Positions 50,316 through 59,108 of a stretch of 64,000 bases of DNA are shown in pieces; within the stretch, counting starts at the first letter, position 1, and each line of letters starts with the position of its first letter. Below the pieces are notes generated by a model. That model was not told where the DNA came from. It saw nothing but the letters and a program-made list of their open reading frames with translations, and ran no database searches. The stretch lies in contig JAHWHZ010000001.1 of the NCBI GenBank assembly GCA_019322895.1, positions 620,001-684,000 of the forward strand, in the 5' to 3' direction. Source of the stretch: Candidatus Woesearchaeota archaeon (lineage in GTDB: Archaea; Nanobdellota; Nanobdellia; Woesearchaeales; ARS49). A program made the position numbers and the translations under genes.

Positions 50316-51194
50316 CTAATCCATATTCTGCATAACAAGAAGATCTTCTGTAGTCAGTTTCTCTCCTTTAGCTAGCTTTTCTTCAACTTCTTTTTGTTTT
50401 TCTGATATTGTTTTCTTGCGTCTTTTTTCTTGCTTCTCTTTTTTTGTTTTTTTCTCTTCCTTGAATGTGACATCTAGTTCGCTGAGCTTCTTCAGCTTAT
50501 CTTTCAATTGATCATTTATTTTGCTTATATCTTCTTTTTTCTCAGTTATGTTCTTTTTGATTTTCTCTTCTTCGTCCTTTAATTCCTGTATTTTCTTTGA
50601 GTTTTCAATGCTTGTCTCGTGTTTTTCCTGGCTCTCTTTTGCCAGGTCTTGTATCTTCTTGTGCATCTGGTCTGCCTGTTTTTTCTCGTCATCTATTGTC
50701 TTGGAAAGGTCATGCGTTGAATCCCACACTCCGCTGACGGCCTTCATTTCCTTGAGCTTTTTCTTCAGTTCTTTCATGTGCTTCATGAGCTTTTGCTCCT
50801 TGTCAAAGCTCAATGCGCTTGTCTCTATGTTGAATTCTATCTTTTCAATCTCTCTTTTCAGCTGCGAAGGGCTTTCTTTTATGCCTTTCTTGCGCTCAAG
50901 GTCTCTTTTTTCCTTGTTCAGTTTCTTGATGTGCTCAATCTTTTTTGTTATGTCCTGATTTAGTTTCTTTCTTTCTTCTTTCATGCCTTTTACAGAAGAA
51001 GTCAGCTCATCACGCTGTTTTCGCATGTTTTTAGTCCTGTTGATAAGAGAAATAATCTCTTTTCCAAGCTTTTCCCGCTTGTCAAAGAGTGCTTCTTTTT
51101 GGTCGTTAATCTGATTAAGACTCTTTCTTAGCTCTTGAATGTCTTTTTTGAGCTCATTTATTTGTTTTGTCGTTCCGCTTTTCGATGGGTGCAT
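50316..51194 (-). CDS. COG1340-like coiled-coil protein
   Basis: 292 residues, nearly all coiled coil with Lys/Glu-rich heptads. The end (RRKKTISEKQKEVEEKLAKG, EKLTTEDLLVMQ) is the conserved C-terminus of an archaeal coiled-coil family often wrongly called phosphoserine phosphatase. Function unknown; structural or ribosome-linked role suspected because it adjoins the uL1-uL10-P1 operon. Confidence 0.75.
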   Translation of the reverse strand: MHPSKSGTTKQINELKKDIQELRKSLNQINDQKEALFDKREKLGKEIISLINRTKNMRKQRDELTSSVKGMKEERKKLNQDITKKIEHIKKLNKEKRDLERKKGIKESPSQLKREIEKIEFNIETSALSFDKEQKLMKHMKELKKKLKEMKAVSGVWDSTHDLSKTIDDEKKQADQMHKKIQDLAKESQEKHETSIENSKKIQELKDEEEKIKKNITEKKEDISKINDQLKDKLKKLSELDVTFKEEKKTKKEKQEKRRKKTISEKQKEVEEKLAKGEKLTTEDLLVMQNMD

Positions 51195-51250
51195 TTATTA
51201 AAAGGCTGTGTTGTTAATAAAAAAATAAAATACAACAACCTAAAACCTCC

Positions 51251-51559
51251 TTAGCCGAATAGTGCGCCAAGTCCTGCAGCTGCTTCCTCAGCTGATTTCT
51301 TAGGTTCTTCCTTTTTCTCTTTCTTCTCTTCTTTTGGCGCTTCTCCACCAGCTGCTGCCGGCGCTGCTGCTGCAACAGGCGCTGCTGCGGCGTTTTTTAT
51401 TGCTTCATCAATATTCACGCCTTCAAGTGAAGCTACTAAAGCTTTTATTCTTGCATCATCTGCTTTTGCTCCAGCTGCTTCCAGCACTTTCTTTACTGTT
51501 GCTTCGTCAACCTTGCCTCCAGCCTTGTGGATCAGCATTGCCGCGTATACATATTCCAT
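51251..51559 (-). CDS. rpl12: Ribosomal protein P1 (L12)
   Basis: 102 residues: helical dimer domain (MEYVYAAMLIHKAGGKVDEA), Ala-rich hinge, charged linker and the C-terminal AAGLGALFG that binds translational GTPases. GGAGGTACTAAA precedes the ATG. It follows uL10 by either 17 bases (after the extended frame) or 356 bases (after the uL10 amber codon). Confidence 0.95.
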   Translation of the reverse strand: MEYVYAAMLIHKAGGKVDEATVKKVLEAAGAKADDARIKALVASLEGVNIDEAIKNAAAAPVAAAAPAAAGGEAPKEEKKEKKEEPKKSAEEAAAGLGALFG

Positions 51560-51576
51560 TTTAGTACCTCCCTAAA

Positions 51577-51915
51577 TTATGATTTTCTCAGTGTTCCTTT
51601 TTCTTGAAGATTTTTTAACAAATCTTGAGCTTGATCTTGTGAAACATTTCCCTGCTTTGGGTGAGGCTTGCGCGAAACTTCGTTTCGTGAATTTGGAACC
51701 TCTGGTTCCAATTTTTCTTCTGCCTTTGGTTCCTCTTTAGGAGCTTCTGGTTTTGGTTCAGGCTTTGCCTCTTCTTTTGGTGGTTCTGCAGGTTTTGGTT
51801 CCTCTTTCTTTGGTTCTTCCTTTTTTTCTTCAGCCGCTGGTTCCTCTTTTGGCGCCTCTGCAGATTTTGGCTCTTCCTTTTTCTCTTCAACTTTTGGTTT
51901 CTCTTCAGCCTTCGG
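51577..51915 (-). pseudogene. In-frame extension of uL10 behind an amber codon
   Basis: After the uL10 TAG (51916-51918) the same frame stays open for 112 codons to a TAA at 51577. The first 70 or so residues are Lys/Glu/Pro/Ala repeats (EEKPKVEEKKEEPKSAEAPK), followed by a non-repetitive part ending QDQAQDLLKNLQEKGTLRKS. It may be a tail cut off by a nonsense mutation, or be made by stop-codon readthrough. TAG serves as a normal stop elsewhere (for example 11292 and 46607). Confidence 0.55.
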
Positions 51916-52797
51916 CTATTCTTTCTTCTCTTCTACCTTCACTTCAGGTAATTGTGATTTTAATGCAATCATCTCTCTTTCTGCTTTCTCAAGCAGCTCT
52001 GCTGCAATCTCATCTGCCATGAAATTTCCTTCTCTTGCGATTTCTTTGGCACCTAGATATGTTTTTTGTATCATTGGCTTGATTGTATCTGCTGTCACAT
52101 ATCCGATTTCCATTGCCAGCTCATGCGCCTGGCTTGCAGACAGCCTCAAGTCACTCATGAATTTAACTTCATCAATATCCAGCACGCTTTTTGGATAGAT
52201 TGTTCCTTTTTCATAGACAGCCAATAAGTCCAGGCCGATTTCCATCGGCTCTATGCCTAGCCTTGTAAGCATTCCTGCCAGTTTCTCGCTTATTTCATCG
52301 CCTTCAGAACACACTTTTGTATCTGATTTTATTGCAATCTTTCCGCCTTCAACAGAAGCCTTTATGCCTAATGCTCCTAATTCGCCGATTACAGGTCCTG
52401 GTGCAAATGGTGTTGGTCCTGCTGGCACGATTATGTCTGAAGGTGCTGTCTGCCCTGCTTTTGCAGGCGCTTTTGACTTGTTTTGCTTTAATGTTTTAAA
52501 CAAAGTAAAAGGATTTTCTTTGGTGAACAACAATGCAGGCATTCCTCTCATGCTTTCTTTAAGTTTTTCAAGGCCTGGCTTGTCTTTTATCTTGTCAAGT
52601 GCTTTAAGGATAAGCCTTCTTTTTGTCATAACAAGGTCAACTTTGCCTCTTAGCTGCTCTCTCATCCTTTGCAGCTGGGGCGTTGGCAAATTTTCCATGT
52701 TTACTATGCCGATTATAGGATACTGTTTAAACAAGTCTGTCATCTTCTTCACAATGTTCTTTTTCTTCGGCGATGCTCGGCTTGTTTTCTTGCTCAT
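51916..52797 (-). CDS. rpl10: Ribosomal protein uL10 (P0)
   Basis: 293 residues. It anchors P1 dimers to the 50S stalk. Opening YPIIGIVNMENLPTPQLQRM, RRLILKALDKI, and the archaeal insertion IIVPAGPTPFAPGPVIGELG are clear. The acidic -GFGALFG tail common in uL10 is absent, and the frame ends in TAG at a KKE*PKAEE context with the same frame continuing. ATG overlaps the uL1 stop. Confidence 0.93.
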   Translation of the reverse strand: MSKKTSRASPKKKNIVKKMTDLFKQYPIIGIVNMENLPTPQLQRMREQLRGKVDLVMTKRRLILKALDKIKDKPGLEKLKESMRGMPALLFTKENPFTLFKTLKQNKSKAPAKAGQTAPSDIIVPAGPTPFAPGPVIGELGALGIKASVEGGKIAIKSDTKVCSEGDEISEKLAGMLTRLGIEPMEIGLDLLAVYEKGTIYPKSVLDIDEVKFMSDLRLSASQAHELAMEIGYVTADTIKPMIQKTYLGAKEIAREGNFMADEIAAELLEKAEREMIALKSQLPEVKVEEKKE

Positions 52798-53498
52798 TTT
52801 TCCGCCTCTTCAGCTGGTTTTTGGCCTTTCATGATGACCTCTTTCTGCGTTATTGTCGCAGGAGGGCCCATTGTGAACTTTAATTGAATGTTCTTGATGT
52901 TCCTTTCTTCTGCAGGCAGTGTGTGAATCAGGTTATTGTAAACAGTCAGGATATTGTCAAGGATTTCTTCATCTTTCATTTCTTCTGTTCCAATAAGGCA
53001 CTTGATGCTCAGTTCTGTCTTTGCAATCAGGCCGACAGTCTTTTGCAGTTTTTCAACAAGCGGCTTGAGGTTTGCATTAGGCGGGACAACACACCCTATC
53101 TTTGGGTTTGGCATCTTTCCTCTGCTTCCTAATATCCTGCCGAATGTCTTTGCCACGTTAGGCATGATGTTTGCCTGTGCAATGAAGAAATCATGTGTTT
53201 TTGCCAGCTTTTTTGTCAATACCTTGTTTTCTGCATATTTAGAAAAATCATCTGCAAGTATTACAGTATCGCAGTTTTCTTTTGCATTTGGCTCCAGCTC
53301 TGGCCCTACCAAGGCGCATACTTTAACTTTCTTGCCTTTGTTGTATCTTAAGGTCACCCAGCTTGTAACATGCTGGTCTGGCTTTTTAAGGTCAAGATCT
53401 CTTAGATTGATTATGAGGTCAAAGCTCTGCTTGAAATTCCTCTTAGGAGAAGTCTTTTTTACAAGTTCTATTGCTTTCTTGAAATTTTCTTTGTTCAT
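52794..53498 (-). CDS. rpl1: Ribosomal protein uL1
   Basis: ATG 53498 (MNKENFKKAIELVKKTSPKR) after GGAGGG is the conserved start; a frame from 53516 adds six unlikely residues. 234 residues with NIMPNVAKTFGRILGSRGKM and MPNPKIGCV. uL1 binds 23S rRNA and often its own mRNA. It heads the uL1-uL10-P1 operon; uL11 is not adjacent. Confidence 0.95.
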   Translation of the reverse strand: MNKENFKKAIELVKKTSPKRNFKQSFDLIINLRDLDLKKPDQHVTSWVTLRYNKGKKVKVCALVGPELEPNAKENCDTVILADDFSKYAENKVLTKKLAKTHDFFIAQANIMPNVAKTFGRILGSRGKMPNPKIGCVVPPNANLKPLVEKLQKTVGLIAKTELSIKCLIGTEEMKDEEILDNILTVYNNLIHTLPAEERNIKNIQLKFTMGPPATITQKEVIMKGQKPAEEAEK

Positions 53499-53556
53499 TC
53501 TTCCCTCCAACTCCAAGAGTTGTGATGCGGGTAATAGCTCTATGAATTCGCAGTTA

Positions 53557-53604
53557 CTTTATAAAGTTTGCTATTTCTGCAGATTTAGAGAAATCTTTAT
53601 ATAC
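53557..53604. promoter_or_regulatory. Divergent promoters of uL1 and the membrane protein
   Basis: CTTTATAAAG (53557-53566) is placed for uL1, leaving a leader of about 35-45 bases that could hold a uL1 autoregulation site. CTTTATATAC (53595-53604) serves the plus-strand gene, 23 bases before its ATG. Confidence 0.5.
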
Positions 53605-53626
53605 CTTCTTTTTTAAATAGTATATT

Positions 53627-54235
53627 ATGAGCAGGGAAAGAATCATTACAGCATATTTGTTATTGATCTTGATAGCGCTAATTGGCGGTTTTCTTGCTTT
53701 CAAGGCAGGTGCGCCTGTGTCCGGCAGTGTTGTTGTGGAGATAGAGAATCCTGTAATCACGATTACTTCTTTTGAAGCTGTATTTGATCCAGATGGAACA
53801 ACAAGCATGCAGCTGGTTGCTTCAGCAAAGGAAAAAATCAACCTAGGTGAATCAAGCAGTTTTACGCTGGTGATGGAAACATCTGGGCAGAAAATCTTTT
53901 ATGAAGGTGTTGTTTTATTTGACAAGTCTGTTGGAAAGATAAAGTCCTTGAAGCAGATAGATGATGATGTAGCAGTAAACATTAAGGAAATAACAGGAAC
54001 AGTTGCAGTCACAAATGCCCTTGATGATACAGCAAGCATCCTGGTCAAGATGGATTTCAAGAGGCCTGTTGCAAAGAAAATCTTTGTTCCGCCAAGAAAA
54101 CTGCTTGTCAATTTTGATTTCACAGCAGCTGGCAAGACTTTTGTGAGCAAGGTATTGCCGATCAGGCATTCTGAGAAGCCTATTCAATTCCCTTATTACC
54201 TGAACAATTTTGATATTTTTGAGATTAAGGCCTGA
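53627..54235 (+). CDS. Membrane-anchored extracellular protein, 202 aa
   Basis: A basic start (MSRERI) and an uncleaved hydrophobic helix (about 7-26) anchor a beta-rich outer domain. No Cys, no recognised family. It converges with uppS, ending one base before the uppS stop. Confidence 0.65.
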   Translation: MSRERIITAYLLLILIALIGGFLAFKAGAPVSGSVVVEIENPVITITSFEAVFDPDGTTSMQLVASAKEKINLGESSSFTLVMETSGQKIFYEGVVLFDKSVGKIKSLKQIDDDVAVNIKEITGTVAVTNALDDTASILVKMDFKRPVAKKIFVPPRKLLVNFDFTAAGKTFVSKVLPIRHSEKPIQFPYYLNNFDIFEIKA

Positions 54236-54937
54236 CTATTTCCCAAACCTTCTTTCTCTTTTAGAATATTCTTGTATTGCCTTTACATAATCTTCTTTTT
54301 CCAGTTCTGGCCAGTGCTTGTCCAGGAACATGAGCTCTGCATATGTTCCCTGCCACATCAAGAAATTAGAAATCCTTCTTTCTCCGCCTGTTCTGATTAT
54401 CAGGTCAGGGTCAGAGTTCAGGTAAAGGTTGTTTGCGATTGTCTCTTCAGTCACTTCAGTTATCTCTCCTTTCTTGACTTTTTCAGCAATCTTGCTTACT
54501 GCATCAAGCACTTCCTCTCTTCCGCCATATGCCATTGCAAAATGAACATGATATCTTGAATTATTTTTTGTAAGTTCCATTAGCTTAAGCATCCTTGAAT
54601 GCACTTTTTCAGGAAACATCTCAAGCCTGCCAACAAAATCAATCCTTACACCTTCTTCTTTCATTTTCTGGAGATTCTCATCTTTGATCAAGTCATCAAA
54701 TTCCTTGCAGAATATGTTCATTAGATAGTCAAATTCATGTTTTGGCCTGTTGAAATTCTGTACTGAGAATGCATAGAACGTAATTTCCTTGATGCCGAGT
54801 TCTTTGCTCCAGTCAAGTACATTGCGCAGCTTTTTTGCGCCCCATTCATGCCCCATCCATGGCTTTAGCATCAGCTTTTTGGCAAATCTTCGGTTGCCGT
54901 CCATGATTATGCCTATATGCCTTGGTACTTTTTCCAT
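54236..54937 (-). CDS. uppS: cis-Polyprenyl diphosphate synthase
   Basis: Makes long polyprenyl diphosphates, the lipid carrier for surface glycans. HIGIIMDGNRRFAKK has the catalytic Asp; FSVQNFNRPKHEF and RTGGERRISNFLMWQGTYAE are further motifs. 233 residues. Its start overlaps the upstream gene's stop (TAATG). Confidence 0.93.
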   Translation of the reverse strand: MEKVPRHIGIIMDGNRRFAKKLMLKPWMGHEWGAKKLRNVLDWSKELGIKEITFYAFSVQNFNRPKHEFDYLMNIFCKEFDDLIKDENLQKMKEEGVRIDFVGRLEMFPEKVHSRMLKLMELTKNNSRYHVHFAMAYGGREEVLDAVSKIAEKVKKGEITEVTEETIANNLYLNSDPDLIIRTGGERRISNFLMWQGTYAELMFLDKHWPELEKEDYVKAIQEYSKRERRFGK

Positions 54938-55428
54938 TATTCACCTGTATTTTTGTTTCCTTTATATATTTTTTCAAACAATTGTACAAAAATATCTTTT
55001 GGCAGCTTTAATCCAAGCTCAAGCAGAGCTTTTGCAAGCTGTGTTCCTGCTTCCTCTTCATACCCTGTCAATTCAATGTCAAGCGCGTCTTTTAAAGTTT
55101 GTGAACAAAGAAACCCCTCGTTCAATGCCAGCACAATATTCCTTCCTTTGTTGATGAACTTTATTTCAGCAAGGTCTGCTTTGACATCATCAAGAGCTAG
55201 GTTCTCATCAAAGCCGTGGTTCAATAGTTCTTGTTTTACCAGCGCAAGTACTGCCTGCTTGTAATCAAGATTCCTGACATCAGTTATTTTCTCTTTTTTC
55301 CTGAGCGGCTTTATGACCCTGCCTAGGTATGCCTTCACCTTTTGCCTGGACCCGTTTATTGTCCACTCGTTTTCCACGAGATAAGCATATTCTTTTCCCT
55401 TTAGTTTTTTGATTCTTACAAAGACCAT
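54937..55428 (-). CDS. Conserved hypothetical, 163 aa, upstream of uppS
   Basis: Basic beta-rich N-terminus (VRIKKLKGKEYAYLVENEW), like small RNA- or transposase-linked domains, then a helical part (ALNEGFLCSQTLKDALDIE). No firm family. Coupled to uppS by TAATG. Confidence 0.6.
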   Translation of the reverse strand: MVFVRIKKLKGKEYAYLVENEWTINGSRQKVKAYLGRVIKPLRKKEKITDVRNLDYKQAVLALVKQELLNHGFDENLALDDVKADLAEIKFINKGRNIVLALNEGFLCSQTLKDALDIELTGYEEEAGTQLAKALLELGLKLPKDIFVQLFEKIYKGNKNTGE

Positions 55429-55470
55429 TTTTGTAGATAGGCACTATGTAATATTTAAGAATTTCGCCAA

Positions 55471-56025
55471 TTATTCCTTGAAAACTTTGCATTCAAAGGT
55501 ATAGACACTGACGTCATTGTTTTCCCATGCTCTGGCAGGCAGTCCTGCTTTTTTGCAGGTCATGTCCAGTGCAGATTCGCCGTCAACATCAAAGTCTGTG
55601 AACACCTGCGGAAGCAATATTCCTTTGTACTGCTCTTTCTCTGCAATCAGGCCGTGCTTGCCTATTTTGACATGCTTGTGCCTGTCTTTTGCAGGGCATT
55701 CCATCAGTTTTGGCTCAGTCAATACAGAGATTTCAAATTGGATATCTGGCAGTTCATTTGAGCTTGTGGGCGGGAATCTTGGGTCTTCAAAAGCAGCCCC
55801 TTTTGCTGCGTTGACAACAGCCCACCATATCGGGTGCTCTGGCTCGATATAGCCGATGCATCCTCTAAGCTGCTTGCCTTTCTTGATGCACACGAATATT
55901 CCTCTTTTTTCAGAGTATTTCTTTTTGATGTCTGCAGAAGCCTGGTATGGCTTTTTCTCTAGAAAGCTCTTGACTGCGTCTTTTGCAAGCTTTATCAACT
56001 CTTTTCCGTCAGCAGCTTTTAGCAT
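55471..56025 (-). CDS. AMMECR1-family protein
   Basis: 184 residues with the invariant LRGCIGYIEPEHPIW and FEISVLTEPKLM. The biochemical role is unknown; often beside radical SAM Amm genes, but not here. It starts one base after the rpo11 stop region, so it is in that operon. Confidence 0.9.
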   Translation of the reverse strand: MLKAADGKELIKLAKDAVKSFLEKKPYQASADIKKKYSEKRGIFVCIKKGKQLRGCIGYIEPEHPIWWAVVNAAKGAAFEDPRFPPTSSNELPDIQFEISVLTEPKLMECPAKDRHKHVKIGKHGLIAEKEQYKGILLPQVFTDFDVDGESALDMTCKKAGLPARAWENNDVSVYTFECKVFKE

Positions 56026-56026
56026 T

Positions 56027-56299
56027 TTACTTTAGCTTTTTTGCCTGGTCTTTTAGCTTTGCTGCTTCCTTTGTCAGTCGTTTCACTGCTGCAGAAATAG
56101 TCTTTTTCGGATCTGCTCCATCAGTCTCTAGCACGAATCTAGGAATGTTTATCAGTGGATGCTCTATGTTATATCCTGCTGACTTTACATGAGAGTCGTT
56201 CCATAGTTCTTTTTGAAGTGCATTGCATAATGTATGCGTCTCTCCAGGCACTTCAAATACAAGTTTGCTCTTTTTTTCCTCTAGAATCTTGACTTCCAT
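56027..56299 (-). CDS. rpo11: RNA polymerase subunit Rpo11 (RpoL)
   Basis: 90 residues with PGETHTLCNALQKELWND and YNIEHPLINIPRFVLETDG, the Rpo3-pairing core. Complete, with a basic helical tail. Lies downstream of rsmE on the same strand. Confidence 0.93.
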   Translation of the reverse strand: MEVKILEEKKSKLVFEVPGETHTLCNALQKELWNDSHVKSAGYNIEHPLINIPRFVLETDGADPKKTISAAVKRLTKEAAKLKDQAKKLK

Positions 56300-56325
56300 T
56301 GTGAATCTCCAGAATCTGAGTTTGT

Positions 56326-57054
56326 TTATAAAGCTTTCTCTCCATACTCGTATTTTATCATTGCAAGCATCGCTATTCCTGCAGTCTCTATCCGCAGTAT
56401 TTCCTTTCCTAAGCTTATTGGCGTGAAATTTTTTTGCTGTGCCTTCTTTATCTCCTCGTCTGTAAAACCTCCTTCTGGCCCTATCAGGCAGATGATTCTC
56501 CTGGGCCTTCTTTTCTGCAGTGCGTTCTTTAAGTGCTGTTTTGCCGTCGGCAAAGCCATTAACTTAAGGTCGTATTCGTCGGTAAATTCAATGAAGTCCT
56601 TGAAGTTTAGCGGCCCTGTTATCTCTGGGATGGTTGTTCTCTGGCTCTGCTTGGCTGCCTCTACCCCAATTCTGGCCCAGCGCTCACTTTTTTTGCTGTT
56701 TTTAGGCTGTACAACGCTTCTCTTGGTGATTAAGGGTATTATTCGCTCTATTCCAAGCTCTGTGGCCTTCTGTATGAGCCAGTCAAAGCGTTTTCCTTTA
56801 GGGATTGCTATGGCCAGATCCACTGAAATGCCGCTTGTTCTCACTTTTTCCCTTGCAAGCACCTCTATTTCCACTATTCTGGGGCTTATGCTGCTGATTT
56901 TCCCTATTATCTCGCCTCCTTTACCGTCAAATAAGCATATCTTGTCCCCTTTCCTGAGGCGCAATACATGGATATGCCTGGCTTCCTCCCCTTGAATCCT
57001 CACTATTTGGCCTTTTGAAAGCTTCTCACTGAAGAATCTGGTTATTTTAGCCAT
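56326..57054 (-). CDS. rsmE: RsmE-type 16S rRNA m3U methyltransferase
   Basis: 242 residues. PUA-like N-terminus (GEEARHIHVLRLRKGDKICL) and SPOUT domain with CLIGPEGGFTDEEI and LGKEILRIETAGIAML. It methylates the 16S decoding region in bacteria; archaeal occurrence is uncommon, so lateral transfer is likely. A 24-base repeat of the second island starts five bases before its ATG. Confidence 0.9.
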   Translation of the reverse strand: MAKITRFFSEKLSKGQIVRIQGEEARHIHVLRLRKGDKICLFDGKGGEIIGKISSISPRIVEIEVLAREKVRTSGISVDLAIAIPKGKRFDWLIQKATELGIERIIPLITKRSVVQPKNSKKSERWARIGVEAAKQSQRTTIPEITGPLNFKDFIEFTDEYDLKLMALPTAKQHLKNALQKRRPRRIICLIGPEGGFTDEEIKKAQQKNFTPISLGKEILRIETAGIAMLAMIKYEYGEKAL

Positions 57055-57058
57055 TTTT

Positions 57059-57180
57059 GCCTTGTATGAACTCTCACTTTTTTGCCATTATTCTGGTGTT
57101 TTCCCGTAATATGGCAGTTTTTTTGCTGGTGCCTAACGCTTTTCACCTTGTTTATTGCCTTGTGTGAACTCTCACTTTTT
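57059..57180. repeat. Direct repeat pair at the left end of the second island
   Basis: 57059-57082 and 57157-57180 are 24-base direct copies with one difference; each contains TGAACTCTCACTTTTT. The same motif recurs inverted at the right end (60351-60365, 60444-60452, 60515-60523). GGTGCCTAA (57128-57136) between them also recurs inverted at 60078-60086 and 60454-60462. Confidence 0.65.
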
Positions 57181-57389
57181 GGGTATTTTTCGGGTATTAT
57201 CCCCGAATTTGCCTCACTTTCAGCTTCTTTCTGAGGCCCCTTTGAAGGCCTGATTTGCCCTTGTTGGACCTCCTCAAAACCCGCCTTTTCAAGGCAGGGC
57301 TTGAAGAGCCAAAAATGCAGCTTGTTTTAACCTTTCACTATTGCTCATTTCGCACTTTTTCCCTTACTATATATTATATGCTTTTATGA

Positions 57390-57620
57390 GCCTTGATTGA
57401 ACTTGATCATTGATTTTTGTTTGGGTTTGAATTTTTTAAAAATTTTTGATTGGAATTTTTTGAAATTTTTTTGATTTGTTTTAAACAAATTTTTTTATTT
57501 TTGATTTTAATTTTTGAAAAATTTTGTTTGATTTTAAGCGTGATCTTGGCTTGTTTTGAATCCTTGTTTTTTGTTTTATTTTAATTAGCAAAACAAAACT
57601 ACTATTTAAACCTTTTGCTG
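57390..57620. other. A/T-rich tract, possible unwinding region
   Basis: The bases from about 57410 to 57600 are almost only T-runs broken by A and G, with many TTTTTGA units. No gene is possible here. Together with the iterons that follow it resembles an origin or a melted promoter region. Confidence 0.4.
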
Positions 57621-57628
57621 GTCTCATT

Positions 57629-57763
57629 CCCAACTAGTCCCAGATAGTCCCAGAATTAGTCCTTTTGTCGTCTGAGACTAGTCCCAGCTTAGTCCCAACT
57701 AGTCCCAGATAGTCCCAGAAAATGGCCTTTTATCGACTGAAACTATTCCCAGCTGAGTCCCAG
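57629..57763. repeat. AGTCCCA iterons
   Basis: Seven AGTCCCA copies begin at 57636, 57646, 57680, 57691, 57701, 57711 and 57756, mostly 10-11 bases apart, so on one face of the helix. A 27-base block is repeated exactly at 57629-57655 and 57694-57720 (period 65). TATTCCCA variants continue to 57835. They stand directly before the gene at 57854, so they are operator, origin or centromere-like sites. Confidence 0.7.
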
Positions 57764-57853
57764 TCCTATTCCCAGCATATTCCTGGGACAGTCCTAAGAA
57801 TATCCCATATTCCCAAAAGATTTTTATATTCCCAAGGTATTTTTACTTAAAAA

Positions 57854-58507
57854 ATGATATTTTTCAGTTCAAAAAGGGTGGATAAGAAGATTGAGCAACT
57901 GGATGCAAGACTGGCTGCTTCTTTTGCAAAAGTGCGCCGGGACACAGAAGCGATATATCAATGGCTCAATTTCTTTTATGATGAATCAAACAAGCAGAAG
58001 GCTCTGATCAGGCATCAGGATGAGGCCATCAAGGAGATGGAAATGCAGATTGAGAGGATGCCCAAATCAAGGGAAGAGATAAAGGCGATAGTGGATGCCT
58101 ACTATGACCACGAAGCCCTGCTTGAGAAGATGAGCCGTATTGCCGAGAAGATAGAGCGGCTTGAGGCTGTGAAGCAGAGGCCTGCAAGAAGGCCGGCCCC
58201 TATGGCAGCTCCTGCAGCTCCTGCGGCTGCAAGGCCTGTTTCAGCTCTCAGGGAGAAGATGATCAAGAAGATAACGAGGAATTCCAAGGATTACATCAAG
58301 AGCATGATTGCCTCCCTTATCCGCAAATACGGCAGGATATCAGCCATGGCCTTGAGAGAGATTGTGGTGGACGAGCAGGGCCTGTGCTCTAAGAGCTCGT
58401 TCTACAGGCTTTTAGACGAGATTGAGAAGGAGGCAGGAATAACGGTCCTGAGCTCTGGAAGAGAGAAAGTGTATGTTGCAGAGCTCTCAAAACCTGCTCG
58501 AAAATAG
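57854..58507 (+). CDS. Coiled-coil/winged-helix protein of the second island (1)
   Basis: 217 residues. N-terminal coiled coil to about residue 105, a Pro/Ala hinge (RPAPMAAPAAPAAARP), and a C-terminal winged helix (LIRKYGRISAMALREIVVDE, then SKSSFYRLLDEIEKE). G+C-richer than host genes. It probably binds the iterons just upstream; whether as replication, partition or transcription factor is not clear. Confidence 0.65.
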   Translation: MIFFSSKRVDKKIEQLDARLAASFAKVRRDTEAIYQWLNFFYDESNKQKALIRHQDEAIKEMEMQIERMPKSREEIKAIVDAYYDHEALLEKMSRIAEKIERLEAVKQRPARRPAPMAAPAAPAAARPVSALREKMIKKITRNSKDYIKSMIASLIRKYGRISAMALREIVVDEQGLCSKSSFYRLLDEIEKEAGITVLSSGREKVYVAELSKPARK

Positions 58508-58559
58508 AGTTTGCAGAACATAAATGTTTAAAAACAAGTTGCCTTGCTGAAATGTTACT

Positions 58560-59108
58560 GTGAGGGGTGGTAGTTTGAAAGAAACAAAACAAGAGGTATT
58601 GCTGACTAGCGACGATGTTCTTTTTAAGACAAATTTAAGCCAGGTTCTTGAGGCTGTGAGAGAGGAATTGGATGACCATCGAGAGTCCATAAACGAGAAT
58701 ACAACGGAAATCCAGACTAATCACGAATTTCTTGCCCAGCTTGATGAGAAGATTGACAAGTTGACTGCGAGGATTGATGAGTTGACGCTCCTGGTGAAAG
58801 GCCAGCCAGAGGAAAAAAAGGTCAAGATCAAGGCACTTACAAGGCGAGAAAAAGAGGTTTTCAGGGCTCTCTACGAGCTCGGCTCAACAAAGCCGTTTAT
58901 CACGTACAGGGAGATTTCTAAGTATTTGGGTATCTCAGAGGCCCTGGTGGCCCAGTATGTGGCTAATATCGTGGAAAAAGGAGTCCCTCTGACAAAGCGG
59001 TATTCCAGCAACAGGGTGTACCTGAATCTGGAGAGATCATTTCGCGAGAAACAGGCTAAGCACTGCGTGATTGGCGTCAATACTCTTCTGTCACACTGGG
59101 TGCATTGA
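58560..59108 (+). CDS. Coiled-coil/HTH protein of the second island (2)
   Basis: 182 residues. Coiled coil at about 20-80 (HEFLAQLDEKIDKLTARIDE), then an HTH like sigma region 4 or a winged helix (LTRREKEVFRALYELG; TYREISKYLGISEALVAQY). The frame starts with a GTG or TTG near GAGGGG; ATG-less start at 58560 is accepted because GAGGGGTGG lies there. Its end overlaps the convergent gene by 32 bases. Confidence 0.6.
   Translation: MRGGSLKETKQEVLLTSDDVLFKTNLSQVLEAVREELDDHRESINENTTEIQTNHEFLAQLDEKIDKLTARIDELTLLVKGQPEEKKVKIKALTRREKEVFRALYELGSTKPFITYREISKYLGISEALVAQYVANIVEKGVPLTKRYSSNRVYLNLERSFREKQAKHCVIGVNTLLSHWVH

Noticed and set aside
51615..51890. A separate 91-residue Lys/Asn/Gln-rich gene
   Set aside because: It is a shifted frame of the low-complexity tail that continues the uL10 frame.
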